DNA from: JAUJOE01 sp038252945
GTDB lineage: Bacteria; Actinomycetota; Actinomycetes; Propionibacteriales; Nocardioidaceae
Direction of reading: 5' to 3'
Length of the DNA stretch: 64,000 bases
Assembly: GCA_038252945.1 (NCBI GenBank)
Contig: JBBSHN010000001.1
Location: 1-64,000, forward strand
The notes under the pieces were generated by a model. It saw nothing but the letters and a program-made list of their open reading frames with translations, did not search any database and was not told the DNA's origin. Of this stretch, positions 51,780 to 60,653 are shown piece after piece. The first letter of the stretch is position 1, and each line of letters starts with the position of its first letter. Both the position numbers and the translations under genes were made by a program.

Positions 51780-53708
51780 GGGCTCGACGCCCCCGGGATC
51801 CGCACACCCGCTCGCGGTCGTGGAGAGCAGCTCGCCAACCAGTTCGCGAAGCATTTCGATGCCGTTCTCGGTCAGTATCGACTCCGCATGAAACTGAATG
51901 CCGCGGTAGTGCGGGCCCGAGACACTGTGCACGTCTCCGGTCACCGAATCGCGGTCAACCGCCACTCCGACCGGCAGCGACGTCTCGTCGTCGACCCGAG
52001 CCACAAACGTGTTGTAGAAGCCGACTCGCTCCCGTCGGCGCCGAAACCGAATCTCCGTCTGCGTGCCCTGGAAGACAATGTCCTTCACCACCAACGGCAG
52101 CCCTAAGGCTGCACAGAGCACTTGGTGGCCGAGGCAGACCGCGAGGAATGGGCGACCTGTAGCGAGCAGGTCGTCTACCGCAGCCCGTACCGCCTTGATC
52201 TTGGGGTCACCTTGAGCTCGCGGGTCACCGGGTCCTGGACCCAAGACGGCTAGATCCGCCGCGCCCAACGCCCCTGGCTCGTAGTCGCGGTGGCGCAGCG
52301 TCTCACTGGTCACACCGAGCGTCCCCAGCATGTGCTGCAGCATTGTGACGAACTCGTCCTCGCCGTCCAGAATGACGGCATGCTTGCCAACCAAGTCAGG
52401 ATGCGGTGCCTCGCCTGACTGGTCAACGAGCCAGAACCTGCTCAGCCGGGCGTTCCGGCTTCCCAGCGCCACCAGTACGTCCTCGTCCTTCACGAGGTCG
52501 GCAACGGCGTGGTGTGGCGTGGTCGCCGCCGGCACCAGGCCGAACGCGCTCAGCACTCCAGCGGCCTTCGCCGCGGTCTCGGCCACCTCTGCTTGTGGGT
52601 CGGAGTCGCGAACCAGCGTCGCCCCGGCAGTCACCTTCAGCTCACCGGTCGTCGTCACATCGGCGGTGCGAAGGAGAATCGGTGCATCGATCGTCGCCGT
52701 ACCATCCAAATCCCGGCCGAGCATCGCCAGCATCGCCCCGTAGTAGCCGCGGCCTTGCTGCTCGTAGCGTGAGATGAGCTTGCAGGCGTTCTCCATCGGG
52801 CTGCCGGTGACGGTGGCTGCGAACATCGACGACCGAAGCACATCTCGTACGTCCAGCGACGTCCGGCCGGCGAGTATGTACTCGGTGTGAATGAGGTGAG
52901 TCATCGGCTTCAGGTACGGCCCGAAGATCTGACCGCCTTCGCTGCAGATTCGGCACATCATCTTCAGCTCCTCGTCAACGACCATGAAGAGCTCGAAGGT
53001 CTCCTTGTCGTCAGCAAGGAAGTTCAGCAGCGTTCGCTTCAACCGCTCGGAGTCCTCGGCAAAAGTCGAGGAGCCACTCAGTCGGAATGTGCCGCTGATG
53101 GGATTCATCCGGACCTGGCCACCGCGCAGGCTGAGATGACGCTCGGGGCTTGCCCCGATGAGGTAGCGGTCGCCGGTGTACACAAGGAACGTCCAGTAGG
53201 CGCCGCGCTCGTTCTGCAGGAGTCGCCGGAAGGCACTGAGCGCCTGACTGGAGTCCCAACCCTCAAGCGTCGCCCGGAAGTTGCGTGCAAGAACAAGGTT
53301 GGCGCCCTCTCCAGCTCCTATCTCGTCAGACACGACACGCATCACTAGCTCTGCGTACTCCTCGTCGGAGAGGTCGAAGCCAGTCGGACCTCGCGTCTTC
53401 ACCGGCTCGTCAGGCAGGGTGGTGAGAAGCTCGGATAAGGCGATCTCCGTCTCCAACTCGATGGCGATGCTGCTCAACGGCGTGTCGTCGAGATGCGCCT
53501 TGAAGCCCCGCTCGCGCACCTGGGCGTAGGGAACGCACACCAGCCGATCGAAGCGACGGCCGCCTTGCGGCCGACCAGACTCGACGGGTATCTCCCTCAG
53601 CGAGCCATGGTCCGTACGCTGGCCGGCCACCAGCGTGACCCGGCCAGACCCCTGAAATTGGATCAGAGCGAACGCGGGACTGGTAAGGACTTCGTCGAGG
53701 ACGCTCAC
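51765..53708 (-). CDS. PhzE-type fused chorismate amination enzyme (ADIC/anthranilate synthase)
   Basis: This 647-residue protein joins a chorismate-using domain to a class I glutamine amidotransferase. The first has SPERHLSLRGGQVRMNPISG, VVDEELKMMCRICSEGG and FAATVTGSPMENACKLISRY; the second has FLAVCLGHQVL with the Cys nucleophile and IQFHAES with the His/Glu. The pattern follows phenazine PhzE more closely than TrpE/TrpG. It would make 2-amino-2-deoxyisochorismate or anthranilate. No other phz or trp gene is nearby. The GTG start overlaps the HelD-like stop by 4 bp. Confidence 0.88.
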   Translation of the reverse strand: MSVLDEVLTSPAFALIQFQGSGRVTLVAGQRTDHGSLREIPVESGRPQGGRRFDRLVCVPYAQVRERGFKAHLDDTPLSSIAIELETEIALSELLTTLPDEPVKTRGPTGFDLSDEEYAELVMRVVSDEIGAGEGANLVLARNFRATLEGWDSSQALSAFRRLLQNERGAYWTFLVYTGDRYLIGASPERHLSLRGGQVRMNPISGTFRLSGSSTFAEDSERLKRTLLNFLADDKETFELFMVVDEELKMMCRICSEGGQIFGPYLKPMTHLIHTEYILAGRTSLDVRDVLRSSMFAATVTGSPMENACKLISRYEQQGRGYYGAMLAMLGRDLDGTATIDAPILLRTADVTTTGELKVTAGATLVRDSDPQAEVAETAAKAAGVLSAFGLVPAATTPHHAVADLVKDEDVLVALGSRNARLSRFWLVDQSGEAPHPDLVGKHAVILDGEDEFVTMLQHMLGTLGVTSETLRHRDYEPGALGAADLAVLGPGPGDPRAQGDPKIKAVRAAVDDLLATGRPFLAVCLGHQVLCAALGLPLVVKDIVFQGTQTEIRFRRRRERVGFYNTFVARVDDETSLPVGVAVDRDSVTGDVHSVSGPHYRGIQFHAESILTENGIEMLRELVGELLSTTASGCADPGGVEPSAGV

Positions 53709-55894
53709 GGCGACGAGTCGTTCCCACGGAGGTCCACCTCTCGACTGCGCCACGGAGCTGGCCGCCACGTGGAGCTCGTCTCGACGACCTCGAGCCGGGA
53801 GGTGGCACGGGTCAGCACGACGTACAGCGTCGCCATGCCTCTTGGTGACTCCGCAACGATGGCGTCTGGTTCGACGACGACTGCTCCATCGAACTCCAAC
53901 CCCTTGGTATCCAGCGCCTCCAACACAAGCACACGATCGGAGTCCGGACCACCGAGCCAGCGGTCGACGGCATTCTTGTAGGCACGGGGGACGACGACCC
54001 CTATCGTGCCCTCGACCTCCTCACTGAGGAATCTCGTCGTTGCGACGACGTGTGACTCCAACGTCTCGGGGGAAACGATGCGCAGCCGCGGGGAGACTCC
54101 CGTGGATCGCACTGCGGCAGGGAGGTCCGCTTCGGGCAGCGCGACGCGGGCGAGATCAGCGGCGAGGCCGAATATCTCTCGGGAGTTGCGGTAGTTGGTC
54201 GACAGCCGAAACGTGCGCCGGTCTTTATCGCCGAGCGCGGCGTCCTGTGCTACTTGCGCTTCGCTCCGCCGCGGCCACGCGCTTTGCGCGAGATCGCTGA
54301 CGATCGTCCACGTGGCATGCCGGCCGCGCCGGCCCAGCATGCGCCATTGCAACGGTGAGAGGTCTTGCGCCTCATCGACCAACACATGGGCATAAGCATC
54401 GTCATCGATGGACCGCAGCGGCCGCTGCATTGTGGTGCGGCGGCGGTCATGTGTGCCGCCGCCGAGCTCTGGAAACGTTTCGTCGTAGAGGTCAGCGAGC
54501 GGATCGACCTCGGTCTCGTCATCCGCAACCTCTCCCAGAAGGTGGCGAAGCTCGTCGAGCAGAGGCACATCCTCCACGCTCGGGTTGTGCGGCTGAATCG
54601 TTGCGTCCAATCGCTCGATTTCTGCGTCCGTCAGCTGGCCGGATGCGTCTCGCGCTAACCGAGCGGGGTCCGCGAGCCACTCCAGCACATCGACTGCGTC
54701 GACCAGAGGCCACCAGGATCGGGCGAAGTCGGTGAACCGCCGGTTGCTCAACAACTCGGCGGCGAAGGCGTCGTAGCCGCGGGCAAAAGCCCGCTCTCCC
54801 CGCACTTGACCCCAAAGCCTGCTCAGCAGCTCTTCGGGAACTTTGGGCGCAATCCGATTACGACGTTGCCCTGAGGCGAGCAACTCTGCGCGTATCTGCC
54901 CGAGCATCTGCTCGTCCAGGGTGAGTACGTCGTCGCGATAAAAGATGGTGAAGGAGTCCGGGGCGTGTGGAGCTGGGCCGCGCACCGTTCTCGTCAAAAC
55001 GTGCGGCATCCGAGCAGATCCCTTGATGGCCGCCACATCGGGCTCATCGTGCCGAGCCGCGGAGATGCCGTCGACGACCTCCCCGAGCGCTCGAAGCGAC
55101 ACGCTGGTCTCGCCGAGCGAAGGCAGCACCCGCTCGATGTATCGCATGAAGACTGGATTCGGTCCGACGACCAGCACACCACCTCCTTCGTAGCGGCGTC
55201 GGTCTGTGTACAACAGATACGCCGCCCTATGGAGAGCCACGACAGTCTTTCCCGTTCCAGGTCCGCCGGTGATGGTGGTGACACCCGTTGACGAGGCCCG
55301 GATTGCCGTGTCCTGCTCTGCCTGGATAGTGGCCACGATGGAGTGCATGGACCGGTCCCGGCTTCGGGTGAGCTCTGCAATGAGGGAGCCCTCACCGACG
55401 ACCACCATGTCTGGGGGTGCAGCGGACGGGTCCAGCAGGTCGTCCTCGAGCCCGACGACCTGGTCACCACGCGACTGCAACACGCGGCGGCGTACAACAC
55501 CGTCCGGCGCGGCGGCAGTTGCCTGATAGAAGACGGCAGCGGCAGGCGCACGCCAGTCGATGAGCAACACCTCGCGGTTGGCATCGCGCAGCCCGACTCT
55601 GCCGATGTACTGACTAGATCCGTCACGCATGTCCAGACGGCCGAAGACAAGACCATCGTGAGCGCCGTTCAGCGTTGCGAGCCGCCTGGCGGCCTGAAAC
55701 ACCATCGCGTCGCGTTCTACGAGGCCACCCTCGTTGCCTAGCCGAGCCCGAGCATGCCCCTCCTCGGCAAGCGACCGAGCCGACTCCGCTGCGGCGTTCA
55801 ATCGAGAGTAGATCCGGTCCACGACTGCTTGTTCGTGCTTGATCTCCTGCTCTGTGGCCGAATCGACGCTGCGCTGCCGGAAACGGTCTGACAC
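53705..55894 (-). CDS. HelD/HelR-like UvrD-family ATPase
   Basis: This protein of about 729 residues begins with a charged coiled coil (EIKHEQAVVDRIYSRLNAAA), typical of HelD proteins that enter RNA polymerase channels. It is followed by SF1 helicase motifs: GGPGTGKTVVALHRAAYLL (Walker A), LVDEAQDLSPLQW (motif II), STNYRNSREI, DTKGLEFDGAVVV and YVVLTRATSRLEV. Such proteins release stalled or drug-bound RNA polymerase. GTG at 55894 with AAGGGA upstream is preferred over GTG at 55942. No rifamycin-associated element was seen upstream. Confidence 0.87.
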   Translation of the reverse strand: MSDRFRQRSVDSATEQEIKHEQAVVDRIYSRLNAAAESARSLAEEGHARARLGNEGGLVERDAMVFQAARRLATLNGAHDGLVFGRLDMRDGSSQYIGRVGLRDANREVLLIDWRAPAAAVFYQATAAAPDGVVRRRVLQSRGDQVVGLEDDLLDPSAAPPDMVVVGEGSLIAELTRSRDRSMHSIVATIQAEQDTAIRASSTGVTTITGGPGTGKTVVALHRAAYLLYTDRRRYEGGGVLVVGPNPVFMRYIERVLPSLGETSVSLRALGEVVDGISAARHDEPDVAAIKGSARMPHVLTRTVRGPAPHAPDSFTIFYRDDVLTLDEQMLGQIRAELLASGQRRNRIAPKVPEELLSRLWGQVRGERAFARGYDAFAAELLSNRRFTDFARSWWPLVDAVDVLEWLADPARLARDASGQLTDAEIERLDATIQPHNPSVEDVPLLDELRHLLGEVADDETEVDPLADLYDETFPELGGGTHDRRRTTMQRPLRSIDDDAYAHVLVDEAQDLSPLQWRMLGRRGRHATWTIVSDLAQSAWPRRSEAQVAQDAALGDKDRRTFRLSTNYRNSREIFGLAADLARVALPEADLPAAVRSTGVSPRLRIVSPETLESHVVATTRFLSEEVEGTIGVVVPRAYKNAVDRWLGGPDSDRVLVLEALDTKGLEFDGAVVVEPDAIVAESPRGMATLYVVLTRATSRLEVVETSSTWRPAPWRSREVDLRGNDSSP

Positions 55895-55981
55895 TCGCGC
55901 TGGTCCCTTTCCGCCCACGTGGTGAACGTCCAATCCTCCCACATGGGCCTAGGGCGGGTCGCGAAACTGTGAAGAAAGCGA

Positions 55982-56018
55982 CAGCCGCCCGGAGCGGGGA
56001 GTCCCCGCCGGGCGGCTG
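55982..56018 (-). terminator. Strong hairpin downstream of hsp20
   Basis: CAGCCGCCCGG (55982-55992) pairs with CCGGGCGGCTG (56008-56018), with an inner CGGGG/CCCCG extension. On the minus strand the hairpin is followed by a T-rich stretch (TCGCTTTCTTCAC). It lies 39 bp beyond the hsp20 stop and before the HelD-like start, so it separates the two transcripts. Confidence 0.82.
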
Positions 56019-56056
56019 GCTTATCGAAGCGCCGGGCCGGCGCTCGTCATCAGGGA

Positions 56057-56479
56057 TCAGCCGCTGATTTCCTTACGGCCGTACCCGCCACCGACCTCGA
56101 CCTTGCGTGGCTTGGCTTGCTCGGCAACCGGGATCTTGAGGGTCAACACGCCGGCCTCATAATCCGCGGTCAGTCTGTCCACATCGAGGGTGTCGCCGAG
56201 AAACAGCTGCCGACTGAACACACCGTACGTTCGCTCGGAGATCACACCTTGAGCGTCGTCAGAACGGTGCGGCTTGCGCTCCGCAGATACGTTCAGCACG
56301 TTCCGCTCGACGGTCAGGTCAATGGAGTCCGCTTCGACGCCTGGCAGATCGAGTTCAACAACGAACGAGTCGCCGGAGCGGTAGGCGTCCATGGGCATTA
56401 CAGCAGGACGCCCGTTGGTGCCAAAAACAGCCTCGGTCAGGCGGTCGAGGTCGCGGAACGGGTCGGTCCTCATCAACAT
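56057..56479 (-). CDS. Hsp20/alpha-crystallin small heat-shock protein
   Basis: This 140-residue protein begins MLMRTDPFRDLDRLTEAVFG and has the alpha-crystallin domain DAYRSGDSFVVELDLPGVEA through YEAGVLTLKIPVAEQAKPRK. It contains the conserved GVLTL motif but no C-terminal IxI beyond it. It is a holdase that keeps unfolded proteins soluble. It has an AAGGAGG site 11 bp upstream and a consensus-like promoter. It is divergent from the J-domain/HspR pair. Confidence 0.95.
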   Translation of the reverse strand: MLMRTDPFRDLDRLTEAVFGTNGRPAVMPMDAYRSGDSFVVELDLPGVEADSIDLTVERNVLNVSAERKPHRSDDAQGVISERTYGVFSRQLFLGDTLDVDRLTADYEAGVLTLKIPVAEQAKPRKVEVGGGYGRKEISG

Positions 56480-56502
56480 AACGAGTCATCCCTCCTTGGA
56501 CT

Positions 56503-56520
56503 TCCAGCACAGTTGCTGGA
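56503..56520 (-). promoter_or_regulatory. Inverted repeat in the hsp20 leader
   Basis: TCCAGCA and TGCTGGA form a perfect 7-bp inverted repeat around CAGT. It lies between the hsp20 -10 box and the ribosome-binding site. It does not match the published HAIR consensus for HspR. It could be a repressor operator or a leader hairpin affecting translation. Confidence 0.55.
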
Positions 56521-56541
56521 TAGCTTCAATTACTGTTACAG

Positions 56542-56569
56542 ATTTTATCTGCTCGATGAGAGATGTCAA
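56542..56569 (-). promoter_or_regulatory. Sigma-70-type promoter for hsp20
   Basis: On the minus strand a TTGACA box (plus coordinates 56564-56569) and a TAAAAT box (56542-56547) are separated by 16 bp. This is the best consensus-like promoter in the window and drives hsp20. The region is AT-rich compared with its surroundings. Confidence 0.75.
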
Positions 56570-56614
56570 CTGCTAGACTCGACGCATATCACAGACGGCG
56601 AAGGAGGAGGAGGC

Positions 56615-56983
56615 ATGTCGGCCGCGAAAGGCCCGGACCGCTTGGCGGCTCTGTCGGCGCTCGGCCTGGGCCGCGACGCAACCCCGCACGACATTGTGTC
56701 CGCGTACCGTCGGCTGGCTCTCTCCGTCCACCCGGACACCTCTGGTGGCGAGATCGACCACTCGGAGTTCGCTCGAATCACCGACGCATACCAGTACCTG
56801 ACTCGCTCAAGCGAACAGTTGCCTCCCCCGGCGTTCGATCCCCCGGTTCGTGGCCACAGATCGTCTCCGATGACCGGCTCGCCGAGTGCAGAGACTTCGC
56901 CGGCGATTGGCTCCTGGGATGACACTCCACAGGTAGTCGCCGGTCCAGTGAAAATCCGCCCGCTGCCACCCGAGTCGAGATGA
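56615..56983 (+). CDS. Short J-domain protein
   Basis: This 122-residue protein has an N-terminal J-domain-like segment ALGLGRDATPHDIVSAYRRL with the HPD motif in LSVHPDTSGG, then a Pro/Ser-rich tail. It lacks the Gly/Phe and zinc domains of DnaJ. It could recruit DnaK to specific clients, perhaps those held by Hsp20. GAAGGAGGAGG precedes the ATG at 56615, and the stop overlaps the MerR-family start (ATGA). Confidence 0.82.
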   Translation: MSAAKGPDRLAALSALGLGRDATPHDIVSAYRRLALSVHPDTSGGEIDHSEFARITDAYQYLTRSSEQLPPPAFDPPVRGHRSSPMTGSPSAETSPAIGSWDDTPQVVAGPVKIRPLPPESR

Positions 56984-57276
56984 ACCCCAACTTCTCACCG
57001 GACCGCGCCCTCTACGGCATGTCCGTGGCTTCCGACCTCACGGGGGTGCATCCGCAGATGCTTCGTGCGTACGAAGCCAGAGGGTTGCTGGCTCCACACC
57101 GCACCGATGGAGGAACTCGCCGCTACAGCGGGAATGACATCGTTCGCATCCAACGCATCACCGAGCTGCTGGCTTCAGGTCTCAACCTCGAGGGCGTGCA
57201 ACAGGTACTACGCCTCGAAGCGGAAACGCAGCGGCTGCAAGACGAGATCGACGAGCTGCGCTCCTCGCCACCGTGA
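56980..57276 (+). CDS. HspR-like MerR-family repressor
   Basis: This 98-residue protein has ALYGMSVASDLTGVHPQMLR, the arm YEARGLLAPHRTDGGTRRYS and the helix RIQRITELLASGLNLEGVQQ, followed by a short coiled coil. These are characteristic of HspR, which represses heat-shock genes with DnaK as co-repressor. Coupling to a J-domain gene and divergence from hsp20 support local heat-shock control. Confidence 0.87.
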   Translation: MNPNFSPDRALYGMSVASDLTGVHPQMLRAYEARGLLAPHRTDGGTRRYSGNDIVRIQRITELLASGLNLEGVQQVLRLEAETQRLQDEIDELRSSPP

Positions 57277-57385
57277 GACACGTAGCGGCGGCATATCGTC
57301 AGCCACTCGGCCACGATGCCCTGCGATTCCGCGGTGGTTGTGCCATCGTAGGTTGACGGACATTCATCAGGGAGACGACATTCGC

Positions 57386-57913
57386 ATGCGAAGAACTACG
57401 TGGCTCTCAGCAGCCTTGCTGGCACTATTCCTTACGGCTTGTTCCAGCAACAGCAATCCACCGAACGCTTCGGACACTCAGATGTCGCAAAGCACGAGCA
57501 GCAATACTGCTGGCACAACTGCCAATGGCACTGCCGCCTACTGTGACACTTTGAAACAAGCGCGTAGTGACTTCAGCAGTACGGACTTCACTGCGCTGAC
57601 GGACTCGCAGTTCACGAAGTTCCGCGACCGCCTCCAGACACTTCAGGACCGGGCGCCCGCAACCGTGCAAGACGACTGGCGCCTGCTCGGCAGCGAACTC
57701 GACTCGGTGAAGCGTCTCCTGGGTCAGGCGGGAGTCAGCTTCAACGATCTACAGAAACTGCAAAACAATCAGATGCCTCCCGGATTCGATATCACGAAGT
57801 TCAAAGCCATCGTCCCCAAGCTCCAGAAGCTGGGGACCAACAAGCGCCTCGTGAGTGCCCGGAACGCAATTGCCAAAAACGCCAAAACGACCTGCCACAT
57901 TTCGATGCACTGA
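57386..57913 (+). CDS. Putative lipoprotein of unknown function
   Basis: This 175-residue protein starts MRRTTWLSAALLALFLTACS, with lipobox LTAC and lipidated Cys19. A Ser/Asn/Thr-rich spacer follows. The mature helical domain has two further cysteines (AAYCDTLKQA and TTCHISM) that may form a disulfide. GGGAG precedes the ATG. It lies tail to tail with mscR, with only 32 bp between. I recognise no family, though the layout resembles small actinobacterial surface proteins. Confidence 0.78.
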   Translation: MRRTTWLSAALLALFLTACSSNSNPPNASDTQMSQSTSSNTAGTTANGTAAYCDTLKQARSDFSSTDFTALTDSQFTKFRDRLQTLQDRAPATVQDDWRLLGSELDSVKRLLGQAGVSFNDLQKLQNNQMPPGFDITKFKAIVPKLQKLGTNKRLVSARNAIAKNAKTTCHISMH

Positions 57914-57945
57914 GGCTCTACGTGGCTGCCAACTGGGCGCAGTGC

Positions 57946-59031
57946 TTATAGCACCACAACGGAACGCAGTACGTCACCTGCGTACATCCTGTCGAAAGCC
58001 GCCTCCACATCACCCAACTCAATGGTTTCGGTGACGAACTGATCGAGCGGCAGACGGCCTTGCAAATAGAGGTCGATGAGCATAGGAAAGTCGCGGCTCG
58101 GCAGGCAATCGCCGTACCAGGAAGATTTGACGGCCCCGCCTCTCCCGAACACATCCAGCAACGGAAGTTCAATGAGCATCTGCGGCGTCGGAACGCCCAC
58201 CAGCACGACGGTGCCCGCCAGATCGCGGGCGTAAAAGGCCTGTTCGAAAGTTTCCGGCCTTCCTACCGCGTCTATCACCACGTCGGCACCCAGTCCCCCA
58301 GTTCCCTCCTTGATTGCCTCCACCACATCCTGTTGGGATGCGTCAACTGTCGCAGTCGCCCCTAGGGTTCGAGCCTTCTCGAGCTTCCGAGCGTCGATGT
58401 CCACGGCGATTATCCGGGCTGCTCCAGCGAGACGAGCTCCTGCTATCGCGGCAGCACCGACTCCACCGCATCCGATGATGGCCACGGAGTCACCGCGCCC
58501 CACCTGACCGGTGTTGACAGCCGCGCCCAAGCCGGCCATGACTCCGCAGCCGAGCAGGCCAGCGGCAGTAGCTGGAGCCTGCGGATCGACTTTTGTGCAC
58601 TGACCGGCCGCCACCAGCGTCTTATCCCCGAAGGCTCCGATGCCGAGGGCCGGTGACAGCGTCGTGCCGTCTTCCAGCGTCATTGGGGAGGCGGCGTTTC
58701 TCGTGTCGAAGCAGTACCACGGTCGACCGCGACTGCAGGCACGGCACTGGCCGCAAACCGCCCGCCAGTTCAAAATGACGAAATCACCAGGCTGCACCTC
58801 GGTGACGCCGTCGCCCACCGACTCGACGAGTCCGGCCGCCTCGTGGCCGAGCAAGTAGGGGAAGTCCTCGCCGATACCGCCCTCGCGGTAGTGCAGATCG
58901 GTGTGGCAGACGCCGCAGGCTTGGACATCAACGACTGCTTCGCCCGGGCCGGGGTCCGGCACCACGATCGATGTCATCTCCACCGGCGCACCTCTTTCTG
59001 GCGCGATAACTCCTCGCACGGTCTGGGGCAT
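57946..59031 (-). CDS. mscR: S-(hydroxymethyl)mycothiol dehydrogenase
   Basis: This 361-residue zinc medium-chain dehydrogenase has VDVQACGVCHTDLHYREGG (catalytic zinc Cys), LLGHEAAG, the structural zinc loop CGQCRACSRGRPWYCFDT and the NAD motif GCGGVGAAAIAGARLAG. From memory it is very close to mycobacterial MscR/AdhE2, which oxidises the mycothiol-formaldehyde adduct and reduces S-nitrosomycothiol. The usual downstream metallo-beta-lactamase-type partner gene is absent. Confidence 0.93.
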   Translation of the reverse strand: MPQTVRGVIAPERGAPVEMTSIVVPDPGPGEAVVDVQACGVCHTDLHYREGGIGEDFPYLLGHEAAGLVESVGDGVTEVQPGDFVILNWRAVCGQCRACSRGRPWYCFDTRNAASPMTLEDGTTLSPALGIGAFGDKTLVAAGQCTKVDPQAPATAAGLLGCGVMAGLGAAVNTGQVGRGDSVAIIGCGGVGAAAIAGARLAGAARIIAVDIDARKLEKARTLGATATVDASQQDVVEAIKEGTGGLGADVVIDAVGRPETFEQAFYARDLAGTVVLVGVPTPQMLIELPLLDVFGRGGAVKSSWYGDCLPSRDFPMLIDLYLQGRLPLDQFVTETIELGDVEAAFDRMYAGDVLRSVVVL

Positions 59032-59110
59032 ACGGCTCTGCCTTCCTCCTGCTCACCTGGGGGCCTCTGACGTCTGTGTGGCGACAATCTACGCCCGACG
59101 GGGTGAGGCA

Positions 59111-60625
59111 TCATGTGCCGTTAGAATCAACCCAGCCAAGTGCCTTGCTGACTGCTTTTTCCCAGCTCCGCACCAGCCCTTGCCTCGATGCCTGGTCCAG
59201 CCGTGGACTCCAACGCCTGCCCTCGCGCCAGTTGTCCCGGAGCTCTCGCAGCCCCGGCCAGCAGCCCGCCGTCAGCCCGGCGGCATAGGCGGCCCCCAAT
59301 GCCGTGGTCTCGGTGACCTCCGGACGCACGACGTCTACGTTGAGCAAGTCCGCTTGGAATTGCATGAGGAGTTCGTTCCCGACCATTCCGCCGTCGACTT
59401 TCAGTTCTGCGAGCTCCACATCGGTATCAAGCCGCATCGCGTCCACAACGTCCCGGGTCTGAAAGGCGGTCGCCTCAAGCACGGCGCGCGCCAGGTGACC
59501 CCGGTTGACGTATCGGGTCAGCCCCACGAGCGCGCCGCGCGCATCCGGTCTCCAGTACGGCGCAAATAGGCCCGAGAATGCCGGGACGAAGTAGGCGCCG
59601 CCGTTGTCATCGACGCTCCCAGCCAGCTCCTCGATGTCAGCAGCGGACTGGATTAGCCCGAGGTTGTCTCTCAGCCACTGCACCAGCGATCCGGTGACCG
59701 CGATCGAACCCTCGAGCGCGTAGACCGGTGCTTGGCCATTGATCTGGTAGCAAACGGTCGTAAGAAGTCCGGAGTGGCTGGTGATGGGATGAGCGCCGGT
59801 ATTCAGCAGCAAGAAGTTCCCGGTGCCATAAGTGTTCTTCGCCGTGCCCTCGTCGAAGCAGACCTGTCCGAACGTGGCCGCCTGCTGGTCCCCTAGCACT
59901 CCTGCGATCGGGACCCCGCGGAGTGCACCGGCACTGCACTCGCCGTACAGCTGCGCCGACGGCGCGATCTCCGGCAGCATTGCGTAGGGAATGCCGAGCT
60001 CGGCGACGATGTCGCGATTCCACTGCAAGCTACGGAGATCCATGAGCAGGGTGCGGCTCGCGTTGGTCACATCGGTGCGGTGGAGGCCCGTGTCAGCTCC
60101 GCCGGTGAGATTCCAGATCAGCCAGGTGTCGACCGTTCCACACAGCAGCTGACCCCTCACCGCCGCCTGGCGAGCGTCGTCGACATTGTCCAAAACCCAG
60201 GCGATCTTCGGTCCTGCGAAGTACGTCGCGATCGGGAGCCCTGTTGTCGAGCGGTACCGGTCGACACCGCCGCCCCGGCCGGCCAGTGCGTCGCACAAAG
60301 CCTGCGTACGGGTGTCCTGCCAGACGATCGCATTGGTCATAGGTTCTCCCGTGCGACGGTCCCAGACGATGGTGGTCTCGCGTTGGTTCGCGATGCCGAG
60401 GGCATCGATGTTCCCGGCTCGAAGGCCACTCTTCTCCAATGCAGCCGCCATGACGGCCAGCGAGTTGGCCCAGATCTCCATTGGATCGTGCTCGACCCAA
60501 CCTGGCCGGGGCAACAGTTGCCGGTGCTCCTGTGCGTGGCTGGCGACCACCGATCCGGAGTCGTCAAAGATCATGCAGCGCGTACTCGTCGTGCCCTGGT
60601 CCAAAGCCGCCACGTAGGGACTCAT
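59111..60625 (-). CDS. glpK: Glycerol kinase
   Basis: This 504-residue FGGY kinase begins MSPYVAALDQGTTSTRCMIF (phosphate 1 motif). It has GIANQRETTIVWDRRTGEPM, FAGPKIAWVLDNV, GDQQAATFGQVCFDEGTAKN and DGGMVGNELLMQFQADLLNV. It phosphorylates glycerol to glycerol-3-phosphate. No glpF or glpD gene is adjacent. It follows bioY on the same strand with a 28-bp gap. Confidence 0.96.
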   Translation of the reverse strand: MSPYVAALDQGTTSTRCMIFDDSGSVVASHAQEHRQLLPRPGWVEHDPMEIWANSLAVMAAALEKSGLRAGNIDALGIANQRETTIVWDRRTGEPMTNAIVWQDTRTQALCDALAGRGGGVDRYRSTTGLPIATYFAGPKIAWVLDNVDDARQAAVRGQLLCGTVDTWLIWNLTGGADTGLHRTDVTNASRTLLMDLRSLQWNRDIVAELGIPYAMLPEIAPSAQLYGECSAGALRGVPIAGVLGDQQAATFGQVCFDEGTAKNTYGTGNFLLLNTGAHPITSHSGLLTTVCYQINGQAPVYALEGSIAVTGSLVQWLRDNLGLIQSAADIEELAGSVDDNGGAYFVPAFSGLFAPYWRPDARGALVGLTRYVNRGHLARAVLEATAFQTRDVVDAMRLDTDVELAELKVDGGMVGNELLMQFQADLLNVDVVRPEVTETTALGAAYAAGLTAGCWPGLRELRDNWREGRRWSPRLDQASRQGLVRSWEKAVSKALGWVDSNGT

Positions 60626-60653
60626 CGCGCCGTCCGGAGCTTGGCGATGCGCT

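Noticed and set aside
55895..56056. Rifamycin-associated element upstream of the HelD-like gene
   Set aside because: I looked for the inverted GGGGCTT/AAGGCCCC pattern and found only the hsp20 terminator hairpin.
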